A DNA stretch of 10,521 bases from Gammaproteobacteria bacterium (lineage in GTDB: Bacteria; Pseudomonadota; Gammaproteobacteria; Arenicellales; Poriferihabitantaceae). The position numbers and the translations under genes were made by a program. Below, one piece after another: positions 1 to 7,484 of the stretch. The notes under the pieces were generated by a model, which did no database searches, was not told the origin of the DNA, and worked only from the letters and a program-made list of their open reading frames with translations. The stretch spans positions 1 to 10,521 of the forward strand of contig VXPI01000337.1 of the NCBI GenBank assembly GCA_009839585.1, in the 5' to 3' direction. How positions within the stretch are numbered: position 1 is the first letter of the stretch; the number at the start of each line of letters is the position of its first letter.

Positions 1-408
1 TGTCAACACCTTGTGCGGATTCACCACATGCGAGACTGCCGGGTTCGGTTACGCACACTGTTGAAGGTAGTGCATTGGGGGCATGACTGGAAAAGCGTTC
101 AAACTCAAAATCCGACCAGGTCAATGCGGATGAAAATCTGCACAGGGTGTCCCGAGGGTGACCGAATGGATCCTGCAATGCTGAAATAGCGTGGTGAATA
201 ATGTCATCGTTGCGACTTTACGTGCACATATACATGACGGAATGTTCACCCGTCTGCACATCAATTTCAACCAATAGTCAGTACTACAACCGGTTTCCAG
301 ACTCCAGGCAACGAAGAAACAATCACTTGATGGCAAGTTTCGGGAAAAATCAGACGAAAGCTATCAATTTTACCGACAAGCTGTGAAAGCCGGTCTAATG
401 TTTATGGC
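1..408. other. Gene-poor left end with a short receptor-gene fragment
   Basis: I see no convincing gene here. Short open frames occur on both strands, but none has a recognisable domain, a signal peptide or a good ribosome binding site. The one identifiable piece is at 87-137, where 51 bases are identical to an internal stretch of the TonB-dependent receptor gene at 3458-3508 in the same orientation. Bases on either side of the 51 do not match. The first 58 bases contain a 6-bp inverted repeat (TGTGCG at 12-17, CGCACA at 52-57), which is too weak to name. Confidence 0.6.
87..137. repeat. 51-bp direct repeat, copy 1 (fragment of receptor gene)
   Basis: Base-by-base comparison shows 51 identical positions between 87-137 and 3458-3508, both in the same orientation. 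Identity stops abruptly on both sides: the next bases are CTG here against TCA at the other copy. In the receptor this stretch encodes part of a barrel strand around residues 552-568. Here it has no matching flanks, so it is a displaced scrap and not a diverged second gene. Confidence 0.9.
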
Positions 409-1671
409 TCAATCCCGAGTGCCCAGCATAACACCGATGGGGATTGCATAACATTCCACTGTATCAACTCGAAATGGCAGTATTTCCCGTCCATTGTAAA
501 ACAGGATGCCCCGCTCAAAAGCGTTGCCGGAAAACTCGGCCAGGTTCACGAGACCCGTGAAGTCTCCAGCATGAACACTGGCAGAAGCCTTAACCTCAAC
601 ACCGATAATTTTTGAGTTGCTGTGCTCCAGTACGATGTCAACTTCGCGCTTGCGCTTGTCACGAAAGTGATAAATCTCCACCTCTTCCCGAGACCAAGCG
701 GCATGCTTGCAGATTTCCATGTAAATCAGACTCTCCAACAGCCCTCCATGGAACTGGCTATTGATTATTTGTTCCTCGGTGCGTAAGCCGAGGAGGTGGC
801 AGGCAAGACCCGTATCTACATAGTGCAGTTTCGGCATTCGGGTAACTAGACGTTTAGCACGATTCTTGATGTAGGCGGGCGCTCTACGAATAATGAACAT
901 AAGTTCCAGAATTTCGATGTAACTCTTGCTGAGCCTGTCATCCAATTCGAGAACATTAGCGATATTAGAGTATTTGAGCAGGTTTCCACTCAGTCCGGCA
1001 AGGTAGGATGCCAACGCCTTTATCCGAGAGTGATAATCACCCCGCGCTGCGTATAACGAAGCGAAGTCTTTGTAGAGCCTGCCCTCCATATATGATCGAT
1101 ACCAGATTTGTCGGGCTTTCGGACTTTTTCCCTGAACTTCAGGGTAGCCTCCACACAATATCAGGTGTGCAATGTCTTCTCGTGTGGGATGCGCACTGGA
1201 TACTGAAAAAAAGTTTCCCGATAATAAATAATCGATCAAATTCAACGGCTGGTCGTCAATTTCAGTGATCGACAGTGGTAACAATTCCAACTTGGCCATG
1301 TGGCCGGGCAACGCCTCTTGCGTTAGTGCCGATCGAAAAATATCCGCAGATCCCGTCAGTAAAAACCTGCCCTTTTCATTAGATCTCAGTTGATCGGATA
1401 CCTCCTTGATAGCGGGAATCAGGGTAGGGGCATACTGAAACTCGTCGAGTACTACTGGCTTGGATCCCACTGAGCGGATGAAGCCATGTGGATCACTTTC
1501 CACGGATGCAAATGTAGCCTGATCATCCAGAGTGATATACCCCATGCCCAGATCGTCGGCAATTGACCGGGCCAGGGTGGTCTTTCCCGATTGTCTGGGC
1601 CCGGTCACATAGACAATTCGAAATTCCTGGAGCAGTGCGAGAATGGTTGCACGCAGACTTCGCTTGTACAT
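409..1671 (-). CDS. AAA-family ATPase with DUF4143 C-terminal domain
   Basis: A 420-residue protein of the ATP-binding AAA_14/DUF4143 type. The P-loop GPRQSGKTT is at residues 24-32, the Walker B strand VVLDEFQY at 73-80, and a sensor-1-like LLTGSAD at 104-110. A winged-helix-like linker follows. The C-terminus has an EVDIVLE...GVEVKAS pattern (E343, D345, E359, K361) typical of the PD-(D/E)XK-like fold of this family. Length is normal and both ends look intact. The start ATG has only a weak upstream purine stretch (AGAAAG). It stands alone, with no partner gene within 400 bases on either side. Members of this family are widespread, often strain-variable, and mostly of unknown function. Links to defence or toxin systems are speculative here. 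The family call is firm and the biological role is not known. Confidence 0.9.
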   Translation of the reverse strand: MYKRSLRATILALLQEFRIVYVTGPRQSGKTTLARSIADDLGMGYITLDDQATFASVESDPHGFIRSVGSKPVVLDEFQYAPTLIPAIKEVSDQLRSNEKGRFLLTGSADIFRSALTQEALPGHMAKLELLPLSITEIDDQPLNLIDYLLSGNFFSVSSAHPTREDIAHLILCGGYPEVQGKSPKARQIWYRSYMEGRLYKDFASLYAARGDYHSRIKALASYLAGLSGNLLKYSNIANVLELDDRLSKSYIEILELMFIIRRAPAYIKNRAKRLVTRMPKLHYVDTGLACHLLGLRTEEQIINSQFHGGLLESLIYMEICKHAAWSREEVEIYHFRDKRKREVDIVLEHSNSKIIGVEVKASASVHAGDFTGLVNLAEFSGNAFERGILFYNGREILPFRVDTVECYAIPIGVMLGTRD

Positions 1672-2218
1672 GTTCCGACTTTCTATTGTATGTGTATTGC
1701 GGTTGTTATCCCTGAAGGGTCATCGAAGATCAGCACAAATACCGTGACTTACAGTAATTAGTGCGAAATATACCGATAGCTAGCGAGAATTATACACATG
1801 GTTATTGAGAAATTTACGCAAAAAATCGCATTTGCGAGAACCAAAAGACCGGCCTCCAGGATTGGGTTACCGAACGAGGGAATGTCTTGTTGATTCGTTT
1901 TCCCACTGAGTAATTCAGAACAAGGTCAATTGAAATCCGGACGCGTCGTCCACAGTGTGAATGATTCAACGGGGGGTGCCTACAATCCTACCGCTGATCT
2001 GCCGTCAGGTGTTCCTGGACATAGAACTTGGAACCGACAAAGCATAGCCTCCAGATACCGGATGCGACAAGCACATGTGGCAGCCTGAACTTGCAATACT
2101 GGGAAAAGTTTCTTAGTGGCCCTGAAAATGCTGGCCTCTTGCGGTGACGACCAGATCGAATATTGGGTTTCCCGATGATTCTATGTAAGTTAGGGTGGCA
2201 TCATGATTTTGGCAAATC
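1672..2218. other. Intergenic stretch without recognisable gene
   Basis: About 550 bases with many stops in all frames and nothing I recognise. A small inverted repeat is present (CGCAAA at 1817-1822 and TTTGCG at 1831-1836, 8-base loop) without a T-tract. The region separates the divergent upstream side of the ATPase gene from the 3' end of the decayed transposase. It may include IS-flanking debris, but I found no terminal inverted repeats. Confidence 0.5.
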
Positions 2219-3045
2219 TCAAGAGTTGTTGGCTTTTTCGTGCCAGAAGTCATCACACCGTCCGCTGATTGTATATGCTCGAAGTGCTACGATTTTGTTA
2301 GCTCCGACTTTGCTCCAATGCATTCCGCCGCGTTTCGGGCGGGTGCCGGTGATGTTCCTGTGTCCAGTTTCTACAGCAGCACTGGACGCACGCCCCTGAT
2401 CACGGAACGACTGGCAATCCATTCGTTCCCAGTTGCCATCAAAATAACCGATCATTTTCCCTGTCTGCTCATGCCGTGGTAAAAACGCGGTCAGGATATG
2501 TATCAGCGTTTCAACCTTTGCCGGCCTTGATCTCCCTGCATGTACTGCCAGCCGAGTTCCCAGATCTTTTCGAGGTCGTGATAGATGTCGAGAATCTGCA
2601 TGGCACCGGGAAACAGTTCTGAAAAACACGCCCGGATTCACCCGGTGCCATCTCCAGTCTCGACCTGGCGTTTGGTGCCATGGAACCCTCGCCGAAGCGT
2701 CTCGCGCTCCATGCGCTGGCAAAGGGTGCTGGCCCCCTGTCTAGGTCCCTGGTGGATGCGGTTTCGAGGGTTGCGGTGTGGGTCACCGAGCCAATGTTAC
2801 TTCCTGTATGGCCGTGCTCGTTAAACCGTTCTCACAGATAGACCGCAGTCACCCGCATTTCCTGGATTCTGGAAGTGCCGTCGGACTGCCTGTCCTTGAC
2901 CCCTGGTTTCTGGCAGGGATATTCGGCACCCCAGTGTTATCAATGCCCGTATACATGGCATCCACCGGAGGAGATTGCTGCTCGATCTGGCAACGTTCAT
3001 CAGGGATTGGCTGGATTCCTACACCTGTATCTGGACAAGTACATG
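2219..3045 (-). pseudogene. Decayed transposase, ISKra4-like, multiply frameshifted
   Basis: Four minus-strand segments, read in order, reproduce the expected series of blocks of an ISKra4-type transposase but in changing frames. They are: TGIDNTGVPNIP near 2950-2915 (family block xxDGTGVP); SNIGSVTHTATLETASTRD near 2800-2745 (family block GSVTYxAAIExAAxRD); ELFPGAMQILDIYHDLEKIW near 2619-2560, preceded by GDGTG and a TGA where Trp is expected; and KRGGMHWSKVGANKIVALR and SGRCDDFWHEK near 2300-2230, the conserved C-terminus. At least three frameshifts and two in-frame stops separate them. The N-terminal zinc-finger region is missing, because the receptor gene ends at 3088. The coding potential is clearly dead. 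The family name rests on remembered motifs, so transposase remnant is firmer than ISKra4. Confidence 0.72.
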
Positions 3046-3087
3046 ACTCCTCATGAATCCAGTGTAGGAAAGCCAGGATTGCCGGAA

Positions 3088-5160
3088 CTATCTGCCAAAG
3101 ATGCGGCGCACGGCAATCCCGCCGTAGATATTCCGTTCCGGTGCAGGCTCATAGTAGCGCGAACCAAAGGCGTTGATCCGTACATTGCTGTTGTATTCCT
3201 CGTCAAAGAGGTTGTTCACTCCGAAAAACGGAGATATCTCCCAGTTGCCCACGAGTTTTTCAAGGCCAAGGCGCAAATTGCTCACAGTGTAGCTGTCCAC
3301 CTTGGTCTGGTTGGCATTATCGGCATACAGGCTGCCGGCCACATTGGCATCCCAGGTAAAGTAATGGCCGTTCTTGCCAAACCAGGATATTTCGAGATGC
3401 AGCAAGTGTTCCGGAATCCCCGGAATCAGTTTCCCGTCAAACGCGTCACCATTTGCGCTGGAAAAGCGTTCAAACTCAAAATCCGACCAGGTCAATGCGG
3501 ATGAAAATTCAAATCCATGACCCAGCCTTGTGGCATATGCCAATTCAATCCCCTTGCGGCTGGATTCGCCTGCATTTCGATAGAAAGTACGTCCTTGCTG
3601 GCTTTCCAGCTCATAAGGAATTAATTCATTTTTGACATCAATCGAGAACAAGGCGACCTCGTAGCGATGCCGGCCTGAGAGCGACTTGATGCCTACTTCA
3701 TAGTTTGTGGATTCCTGAGCCTCAAGTGACTGGTCGAATCCCCCGCCGTTGGGGTTCGCCAGTTCCGTCGTGGTTGGCGTCTCGAACCCGCTGGAGATAT
3801 TCGAATAGAGGCGAACGTTTTCGGTTAATGCAAAACCCAGGCCCACCATGGGACTGATTTGGTCAAAGGTAATGCTTCCCGAATCATCCCCGTTCGAGGA
3901 CGTGATATAGTGATCCGTGACATCGTACTCCACCTCATCATAACGAAGACCCAGTGTCAATTCGGAACGATCAGTCAGGCTGGTTTCGTTTTGGAGAAAA
4001 ACACCGAGGGACGTTACCTCCTCGTTCTGGTCCAGCACGCGATCGCCGGCGATACCCCCCTCCTGATTCTGGAATCGGAAACGATCATCATCCTGCATAT
4101 CGAAATCGAGACCCACGAGAAGACGGTTGGGCTTGCCGCCAATACTGCTCTCCCAGGTATACTGGGCACCAGCACCCAGAACGCTGCGACCGAATTTCAC
4201 GATACCATTGCCAGACAATGGAAGGCTGGCGTCAAAATCCCGGTTGATGTGGTGGACCCGGGTTTGCAGGGAGTGACCTTCGGCTAGTTGAGTACGCAAC
4301 ATTACGCCCAAGCGGTCCTGTTTCAAGGCTTCCCCGGTATTGAAAAACAGGTTCCGGTCACGAGCCTGCCTTCGATTCGCCTCCACGCTAGCTGCATTGA
4401 TTCCTCCCGGATCATTGGCAACAGGCTGATCGGTATGATGCATGGTCGCAACGATTGTTGTGTCCTCTGACAGGTCGTACTCCAGACGGGTATTGAACTG
4501 ACGGTTTTCTGCTTCGCTATGGTCACGATATCCATCAGTACGGGTATCGGAAACATTGACCAGATAATTCAAGTCTCCCGTCTGGCCGCCAAACTTGAAT
4601 TGATGTTTCTGTAGTCCGTACCCGCCCCCGCTTGACCTTATTTCGGCGAATGGTTCGGGAGGTCCCCGCTCACTCTCCACAATGATGGCACCACCAGAGG
4701 CATTCCCGTACAGCGAGGATGCCGGTCCACGAATCACCGTGATCTGTTCGGCCGAACCGATGTCAATCCCATCGACAGACCCCTGGCCATCTGGCAGGGT
4801 TTCCGGTATGCCGTCGACGATCACCTTGATACCACGAATTCCAAAGGCAGCACGGGCACCGAAACCACGAATGGAGGCACGCAAGTCCTGGGCAAAGTTA
4901 TACCGGTTCATCAAGAACAACCCCGGTACACTGTCAAGAGATTCATCGAGTCCAAGCTGCTCGGTGCCCAGCTGAATATCATCCCGGCCAATGCTGGTGA
5001 CTGCGGACGGAATTTCTGCCAGGTTTTTCTCAACCCGGGTGGCGGTAACATCAATCGGTTCTAGTGTGATGACTTGGGCAGACACACTGGTGCAGACAAA
5101 CGGGAATGCCATTCCAAAGAAAAACAGTTTCTTTGCCATTGGAAACATTGCGTGCCTCAT
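3088..5160 (-). CDS. pqqU: TonB-dependent outer-membrane receptor, PqqU (YncD)-like; likely PQQ importer
   Basis: A 690-residue outer-membrane receptor. A signal peptide ends near SVSAQ (residue 29) and a TonB-box-like EPIDVTATR is at 34-42. The plug has NFAQDLRASIRGFGARAAFG (88-107), VDGIPETLPDGQG (115-127) and IRGPASSLYGNASGG (143-157). The barrel ends with VNNLFDEEY...RYYEPAPERN. Several marks match E. coli YncD/PqqU specifically: DPGG (250-253), DHYITSSNGDDSG (416-428), SGFETPTTTEL (457-467) and the RYYEPxPxRN end. PqqU imports pyrroloquinoline quinone, and a PQQ-type dehydrogenase lies in the same cluster, so PQQ is the favoured substrate. It follows the cytochrome gene by 75 bases. The first ATG has AAGAAGAAAG upstream. 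ATG codons at residues 5 and 8 are alternatives, the former having GAGG 6 bases before it. A siderophore role is less likely but not excluded. Confidence 0.85.
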   Translation of the reverse strand: MRHAMFPMAKKLFFFGMAFPFVCTSVSAQVITLEPIDVTATRVEKNLAEIPSAVTSIGRDDIQLGTEQLGLDESLDSVPGLFLMNRYNFAQDLRASIRGFGARAAFGIRGIKVIVDGIPETLPDGQGSVDGIDIGSAEQITVIRGPASSLYGNASGGAIIVESERGPPEPFAEIRSSGGGYGLQKHQFKFGGQTGDLNYLVNVSDTRTDGYRDHSEAENRQFNTRLEYDLSEDTTIVATMHHTDQPVANDPGGINAASVEANRRQARDRNLFFNTGEALKQDRLGVMLRTQLAEGHSLQTRVHHINRDFDASLPLSGNGIVKFGRSVLGAGAQYTWESSIGGKPNRLLVGLDFDMQDDDRFRFQNQEGGIAGDRVLDQNEEVTSLGVFLQNETSLTDRSELTLGLRYDEVEYDVTDHYITSSNGDDSGSITFDQISPMVGLGFALTENVRLYSNISSGFETPTTTELANPNGGGFDQSLEAQESTNYEVGIKSLSGRHRYEVALFSIDVKNELIPYELESQQGRTFYRNAGESSRKGIELAYATRLGHGFEFSSALTWSDFEFERFSSANGDAFDGKLIPGIPEHLLHLEISWFGKNGHYFTWDANVAGSLYADNANQTKVDSYTVSNLRLGLEKLVGNWEISPFFGVNNLFDEEYNSNVRINAFGSRYYEPAPERNIYGGIAVRRIFGR
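3458..3508. repeat. 51-bp direct repeat, copy 2 (inside the receptor gene)
   Basis: This is the presumed source copy of the repeat at 87-137. It lies inside the intact reading frame of the TonB-dependent receptor on the minus strand and encodes the SALTWSDFEFERF region near residues 552-568. The two copies are about 3.37 kb apart and bracket the AAA ATPase gene, the transposase remnant and the 3' end of the receptor gene. Confidence 0.9.
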
Positions 5161-5235
5161 GCTTTCTTCTTAATTGAATTCTCCCAGACTGACTCTGGCT
5201 AAAAACAGATCATGCCGGAAGGGTAGAACAAATAC

Positions 5236-5652
5236 CTATTGGTCTGGAAGGGTCACCGAAATCTGGATTGAGGCATACCAGGCGGCCAGATTCCGGATAT
5301 CCTGATCACTCAGGGACTGGGCAATAATGGACATCTGGGAGTGTTGCCGTTTGCCGGAGCGATAGGCCTCAAGCTGGATAATCGTGTAGTCCTCTCTCTG
5401 GCCACTAAGGTTGGGAACCATGGCCATCGTAGTCAACCCATCAATACCGTGGCATGTCTGGCAAGCGACTTCTGCCTTTCGTTTTCCAGCCTGTATATCG
5501 TCTGCCGATAACTGGGCAGACCCAAGGCAAGACAGCGCGACACACAGGTATGAAATGCCTATCAGGATCAATCGAATCCTGTTGGGAAAGAAATTCCATA
5601 CGCCAGCCAGAAAATCATTCCGTCCATTGCTCAACCGGTTACTGTCAATCAT
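5236..5652 (-). CDS. Small periplasmic class I cytochrome c
   Basis: A 138-residue monohaem cytochrome c. The haem-attachment site is CQTCH (C64, C67, H68). The sixth ligand is probably M107 in HSQMSIIAQ, followed by the C-terminal helix DIRNLAAWYASI typical of cytochrome c553/c4-like proteins. A hydrophobic export segment (about residues 26-45) precedes LSADD and gives a periplasmic product. The N-region before it is unusually long (about 25 residues), and the annotated ATG has TAAGG only a base or two upstream, so the true start may be further in at a non-ATG codon. It lies between the PQQ-type dehydrogenase and the PqqU-like receptor. The likely role is to accept electrons from the reduced dehydrogenase and pass them to the respiratory chain. 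The partnership is inferred from position. Confidence 0.88.
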   Translation of the reverse strand: MIDSNRLSNGRNDFLAGVWNFFPNRIRLILIGISYLCVALSCLGSAQLSADDIQAGKRKAEVACQTCHGIDGLTTMAMVPNLSGQREDYTIIQLEAYRSGKRQHSQMSIIAQSLSDQDIRNLAAWYASIQISVTLPDQ

Positions 5653-5799
5653 GCCTTACAGGTCAATTACGTCAAAACCCGGAACTTCAGGGCCGAGGTA
5701 CAGCAACCAACAACTCCCAGACATCGCTGATCCCGGTTTCCTGGATCTCGATGCGACAGCATCACAGGATCAAGGACTGGCTAGTAACAAGAGTAAAAG

Positions 5800-5825
5800 G
5801 TGGTGCCGACATCCATCGGCACCAC
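5800..5825 (-). terminator. Hairpin after the dehydrogenase gene, probable (leaky) terminator
   Basis: A perfect 10-bp GC-rich stem (GTGGTGCCGA at 5800-5809 with TCGGCACCAC at 5816-5825) closes a 6-base loop, only 12 bases after the dehydrogenase stop on the minus strand. The strand continues CTTTTAC, so the T-tract is short. It could end most dehydrogenase transcripts while letting some reach the cytochrome and receptor genes, or it could protect the 3' end of a processed mRNA. Confidence 0.6.
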
Positions 5826-5837
5826 TTGGTCTGCAGA

Positions 5838-7124
5838 TTAATTTTCGTAGGAAATGCGGTACACCGCACCAACCTTGTCGTCAGAGACCAGGATGGACCC
5901 ATCCACATATTGCTGCACATCAACCGGGCGGCCGGAATATACTCCATTGGGCTGCAACCACCCTTCGGCAAATGGAACCATTTCCTTCGCATTGCCTTCT
6001 TCATCCAGAAAAGTCACCATGACACGGGCGCCGCGTGGAACCACGGCATTCCAGGAACCGTGCTGTGTGCTGAAAATTGCCCCTTTGTACTTTTCCGGGA
6101 ACATGTCACCCGTATAGAACATCATTCCTAGATCAGCCGCATGGGCAATGGTTTCCACTTGTGGCGGAACATAGCGCGCAAGCTTGTCCGCAGGAATTTC
6201 TTCATTGGCATACTCGTTGGTACGCACTTCACCGCCACCATAGTGGGGGTGGCCATACCACATGCCATCCTCGGAAATCTTGTTGAGTTCTCCGGGAGGG
6301 GTTTCATCACCCATGCCATCAACCTGGTTGTCCGTGAACCACAGGGTGCCATCAGCCGGATTGAAGGCATGACCTACTGAATTTCGGATGCCCGTGGCGA
6401 TGACCTCACGATTGCTTCCATCCCGACCCATGCGAAGCATTCCTCCGATTCCTACCCTGTCATACAGTTCCTGCTTGTCTGGTGGAGACACATTGAACGG
6501 CTGGCCGAGGCTTACATAGAGGTTGTTGTCAGGTCCAATGGCACATACTCTGGCCGTATGATTGTAGGACTCTTCCTCGGGTGGAATCAGGTCACCCTGA
6601 CCCACAATGGGGATTGCAACCGTGTCGGGACTTTCCATGAAAAACTCGGCTGCAGGGAACATCAGGACACGATTGCGTTCAGCCACAAACAGGAAGCCGT
6701 CCGGTGAATAGCAGACTCCATTTGGGATGTCGAACCGGACACTCGGGCTGAATTCCTCAACGGTATCCGCCATATTGTCAAGATCGCGGTCTGTGGCCGC
6801 CCATACCTTGGTCTTGCGTGTGCCAATCCAGACTGTACCCTTGTTTCTCCCAACAGCCATATGCCGAGCATCGGGAGCCAGTGCAAAAAGCTCTATCTTG
6901 AAGCCTTCAGGCAGTGAAATGGTTTCCAGGATTTGCTTGACATTGTCAGCGAAGGCACCGCCTTGGGCAATCACCTCACCCGATTCCGTGCCGGTGGTCT
7001 TGAATGCACCAAGCTTGCTCAGATTGGCATCATCGGATGCAAGGACATTCGCCCCAGTTAACAGCATGCATGATGCAACAGCCATTGAACCCAGACAATT
7101 TGGGATTGATAGTTTTCTGTTCAT
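5838..7124 (-). CDS. Periplasmic PQQ-dependent sugar (L-sorbosone/aldose-type) dehydrogenase
   Basis: A 428-residue beta-propeller quinoprotein of the GSDH/sorbosone dehydrogenase type. A signal peptide ends near residue 30 (NVLAS-DD). Family marks in order are: NGVCYSPDGFLFVAER (135-150); NHTAR (188-192), whose His matches the catalytic base of soluble glucose dehydrogenase; GPDNNLYVSLG; ATGIRNSVGHAFNP (243-256), with the PQQ/calcium-region Arg-Asn; LWFTDNQVDGMGDE (261-274); QHGSWN (354-359); GARVMV (366-370); and GRPVDVQ...DGSILVSDD (398-416). It oxidises an aldose or aldehyde sugar in the periplasm using PQQ and calcium, but the exact substrate cannot be read from sequence. ATG is preceded by TTAGGAAAA at normal spacing. 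It is the first gene of the minus-strand cluster, facing the exb operon divergently. The family is firm, with residue equivalences by analogy. Confidence 0.9.
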   Translation of the reverse strand: MNRKLSIPNCLGSMAVASCMLLTGANVLASDDANLSKLGAFKTTGTESGEVIAQGGAFADNVKQILETISLPEGFKIELFALAPDARHMAVGRNKGTVWIGTRKTKVWAATDRDLDNMADTVEEFSPSVRFDIPNGVCYSPDGFLFVAERNRVLMFPAAEFFMESPDTVAIPIVGQGDLIPPEEESYNHTARVCAIGPDNNLYVSLGQPFNVSPPDKQELYDRVGIGGMLRMGRDGSNREVIATGIRNSVGHAFNPADGTLWFTDNQVDGMGDETPPGELNKISEDGMWYGHPHYGGGEVRTNEYANEEIPADKLARYVPPQVETIAHAADLGMMFYTGDMFPEKYKGAIFSTQHGSWNAVVPRGARVMVTFLDEEGNAKEMVPFAEGWLQPNGVYSGRPVDVQQYVDGSILVSDDKVGAVYRISYEN

Positions 7125-7209
7125 AGTGATATTTTCCTAATCTGAAATTAGTTAAGATAGCCGGATGAAAGGCCAGAAGTTAGAAAGAACAAACCTTTTA
7201 ACCAATCAA

Positions 7210-7215
7210 AGTATA
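7210..7215 (-). promoter_or_regulatory. Candidate -10 element for the dehydrogenase operon
   Basis: On the minus strand the hexamer TATACT lies about 90 bases before the dehydrogenase ATG. No good -35 sits at 17 bases, so either an activator is needed or the true promoter is elsewhere in the spacer. Confidence 0.25.
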
Positions 7216-7304
7216 CACTTGTGTTTTTGACTGTTATGAATATTTGTCGTCAAAGGGACTATTTTCCGTATAGACTTGACTGTAAAAGATTTGCCATGAA
7301 TTCG

Positions 7305-7333
7305 TTGAAATTGCTATTTTTTTTCGGTATTTT
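7305..7333 (+). promoter_or_regulatory. Candidate sigma70 promoter for the exb/tonB operon
   Basis: TTGAAA (7305-7310) and TATTTT (7328-7333) are separated by exactly 17 bases on the plus strand. The predicted start near 7340 would leave a leader of about 145 bases before the ATG at 7485. A palindrome at 7361-7375 falls just downstream of that start, a usual place for a repressor site. Confidence 0.4.
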
Positions 7334-7360
7334 TTCGGACTGGGAAGCGATTATATTCCA

Positions 7361-7375
7361 AATTAACGGTTAATT
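7361..7375. promoter_or_regulatory. 15-bp perfect palindrome, candidate operator
   Basis: AATTAAC and GTTAATT form perfect 7-bp arms around a single central G. The 10-mer ATTCCAAATT also occurs twice in direct orientation 18 bases apart (7355-7364, 7373-7382), overlapping both palindrome arms. It is not a Fur box. The regulator is unknown and not encoded in the window. Confidence 0.4.
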
Positions 7376-7484
7376 CCAAATTGAATTGCTCATGATACAG
7401 TTACGAAAATTATCGGGTTGTTTTTTGCGTTTTTCACTTGCAATCAAGATATTGCCCATTCACTTTCCTAATTCTTGTTCCTTC

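Larger units (their letters stand above)
7125..7484. other. AT-rich divergent regulatory region
   Basis: A 360-base region between the divergently read dehydrogenase and secreted-protein genes. It is clearly more AT-rich than its surroundings and is the only long spacer shared by the two operons. It contains candidate promoters for both directions and a palindrome, listed separately. The plus-strand frame stays open here from about 7386, but the stretch before 7485 has no ribosome binding site and looks non-coding. Confidence 0.55.

Noticed and set aside
1..60. Possible group II intron 5' end on the minus strand (GTGTGCG motif at 58-52)
   Set aside because: Only a short start-like motif and a weak 6-bp inverted repeat are visible; no domain V or reverse transcriptase can be seen and the window ends.
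2160..2490. Plus-strand short open frames near the transposase C-terminus
   Set aside because: They are complementary to the conserved transposase C-terminal block and have no features of their own.
2875..3504. A 209-codon plus-strand open frame crossing the transposase remnant and receptor 3' end
   Set aside because: It is antisense to the well-supported receptor gene and to the transposase blocks, has no domain, and is best explained as a shadow frame.
5184..5198. Short hairpin CCAGA/TCTGG between the cytochrome and receptor genes
   Set aside because: The stem is only 5 bp, and the A/T run lies on the wrong side for a minus-strand terminator.
5161..5235. Fur box or cobalamin riboswitch upstream of the receptor
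   Set aside because: No GATAATGATAATC-like sequence or B12-box is visible in this 75-base spacer, which weakens iron or cobalamin as the substrate.
5525..5535. Lipobox-like ALSC in the cytochrome c leader
   Set aside because: Ala and Leu at the -3 and -2 positions fit the lipobox poorly, and a normal signal peptidase site (LSA-DD) follows.
5411..6131. Two long plus-strand open frames over the cytochrome and dehydrogenase genes
   Set aside because: They lie opposite genes with clear haem and quinoprotein motifs and show no family features of their own.
7386..7484. N-terminal extension of the secreted protein from TTG 7386 or ATG 7392
   Set aside because: It would place 33 residues ahead of a textbook signal peptide and has no ribosome binding site; the ATG at 7485 is preferred.
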